Origin: Nipponacmea schrenckii
Lineage: Eukaryota; Mollusca; Gastropoda; Lottiidae
NCBI GenBank assembly: GCA_030562195.1
Contig: CM060199.1
Span: 9,940,338-10,004,337 of the forward strand
Length of the DNA stretch: 64,000 nucleotides
Direction of reading: 5' to 3'
Positions 63,562 to 64,000 of this stretch are shown here, in pieces. Both the position numbers and the translations under genes were made by a program. Under the pieces are notes generated by a model. The model was not told the origin of the DNA. It saw nothing but the letters and a program-made list of their open reading frames with translations, and searched no databases. Each line of letters begins with the position of its first letter. The stretch's first letter is position 1.

Positions 63562-64000
63562 CTGAAAAATATAAAAAATGCAATCATAAGTAAAGGGTGC
63601 AAATAACATTGTTCGGTTAGGTAATTCAGAATAACACTATTTAATATCAGAATTTTGTTCTATGTATAAAGCAATTTTCGGTATATCGAGATTTATTTAT
63701 AAATATAAATGCATGGATTACCGGATTGCTAGAAAATTTCGCATAATGGCGCCACAAATATAGGTTAATTCTATGAGCGAACACAGGTGAATATTATAAC
63801 ACAGGTAAAGAAGAGAAATGAATTATAATGTAAATATTCAACATCAAGGCTGTATATAGCTTACAGATGATATTCCATTAGAAATATATACACAAACTAT
63901 AAATAGCTCGCAAGAAAAAGAACCTGCTGTATTTCACTGGTCTCTAAATAGCTACCAATTATTCAACAATTTCACGTCTTTGTTGAATCGATTGACTTTT
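63562..64000 (-). other. Presumed intron upstream of the PDZ-tail exon
   Basis: It ends in a strong acceptor at 63562. AT-rich with no clear earlier exon; a donor-like CT/GTAAGC near 63866 has no convincing open frame before it. Confidence 0.35.

Noticed and set aside
1..64000. CRISPR array, bacterial operons, rRNA or functional tRNA genes
   Set aside because: No regularly spaced identical repeats, no gene strings with ribosome-binding sites, and the only tRNA-like sequences belong to SINE heads.

Overview
The window looks like gene-poor nuclear DNA from an invertebrate animal, most likely a mollusc or another lophotrochozoan. It is AT-rich (about two thirds A+T by eye), with no operons and few long reading frames. 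It contains decayed transposon relics, microsatellites and a tRNA-derived SINE. The antisense peptide of that SINE (AVAQWVRR...VQGSIPT) is a pattern I associate with invertebrate, especially molluscan, gene predictions. The phylum is inference, not proof.

One complete gene is clear: a 540-residue ANL-superfamily (AMP-forming) acyl-CoA ligase on the minus strand at 13414-15036. Its whole coding region lies in one exon. Upstream sequence supports a compact promoter (TATA-like box, palindromic E-box), a very short 5' exon and a 292-nt intron in the 5' UTR. A polyadenylation signal overlaps the stop codon. The right edge holds a likely last coding exon of a second minus-strand gene (63435-63561), ending in a class I PDZ-binding tail (-TEV). 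An ankyrin-like 55-codon frame (62738-62905) lies in what would be its 3' UTR or an alternative last exon. A GC-rich coding-like fragment sits at 27196-27348. Apart from these, frame lengths (up to about 116 codons) match chance for this base composition.

Mobile DNA, left to right: a small terminal-inverted-repeat MITE family (3480-3782, 4669-4960, remnant 24235-24297); a 571-bp near-palindromic foldback element (12736-13306) about 0.1 kb beyond the ligase stop codon, with a lone diverged end of the same family at 15795-15858 on the other side of the gene; a possible relic of a piggyBac transposase first exon (16752-16886); a deleted SINE (17385-17514); a SINE-head-like fragment (39382-39444); a CpG-rich repeat-built element (44191-44760); and a full-length SINE with a perfect 15-bp target-site duplication (46696-47063).

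The rest is intergenic or intronic AT-rich sequence. It holds several stretches dense in homeodomain, ETS, GATA, E-box and YY1-type motifs that could be cis-regulatory elements (22171-22285, 24955-24988, 43064-43091, 55184-55901, 60127-60390, 62285-62644). It also has a duplicated 125-bp segment at 58742/59624 and short tandem repeats. I see no rRNA, functional tRNA or CRISPR array. The best leads for something undescribed are the divergent single-exon ligase enclosed by ends of one transposon family, and the PDZ-tailed terminal exon with an ankyrin-like frame downstream.
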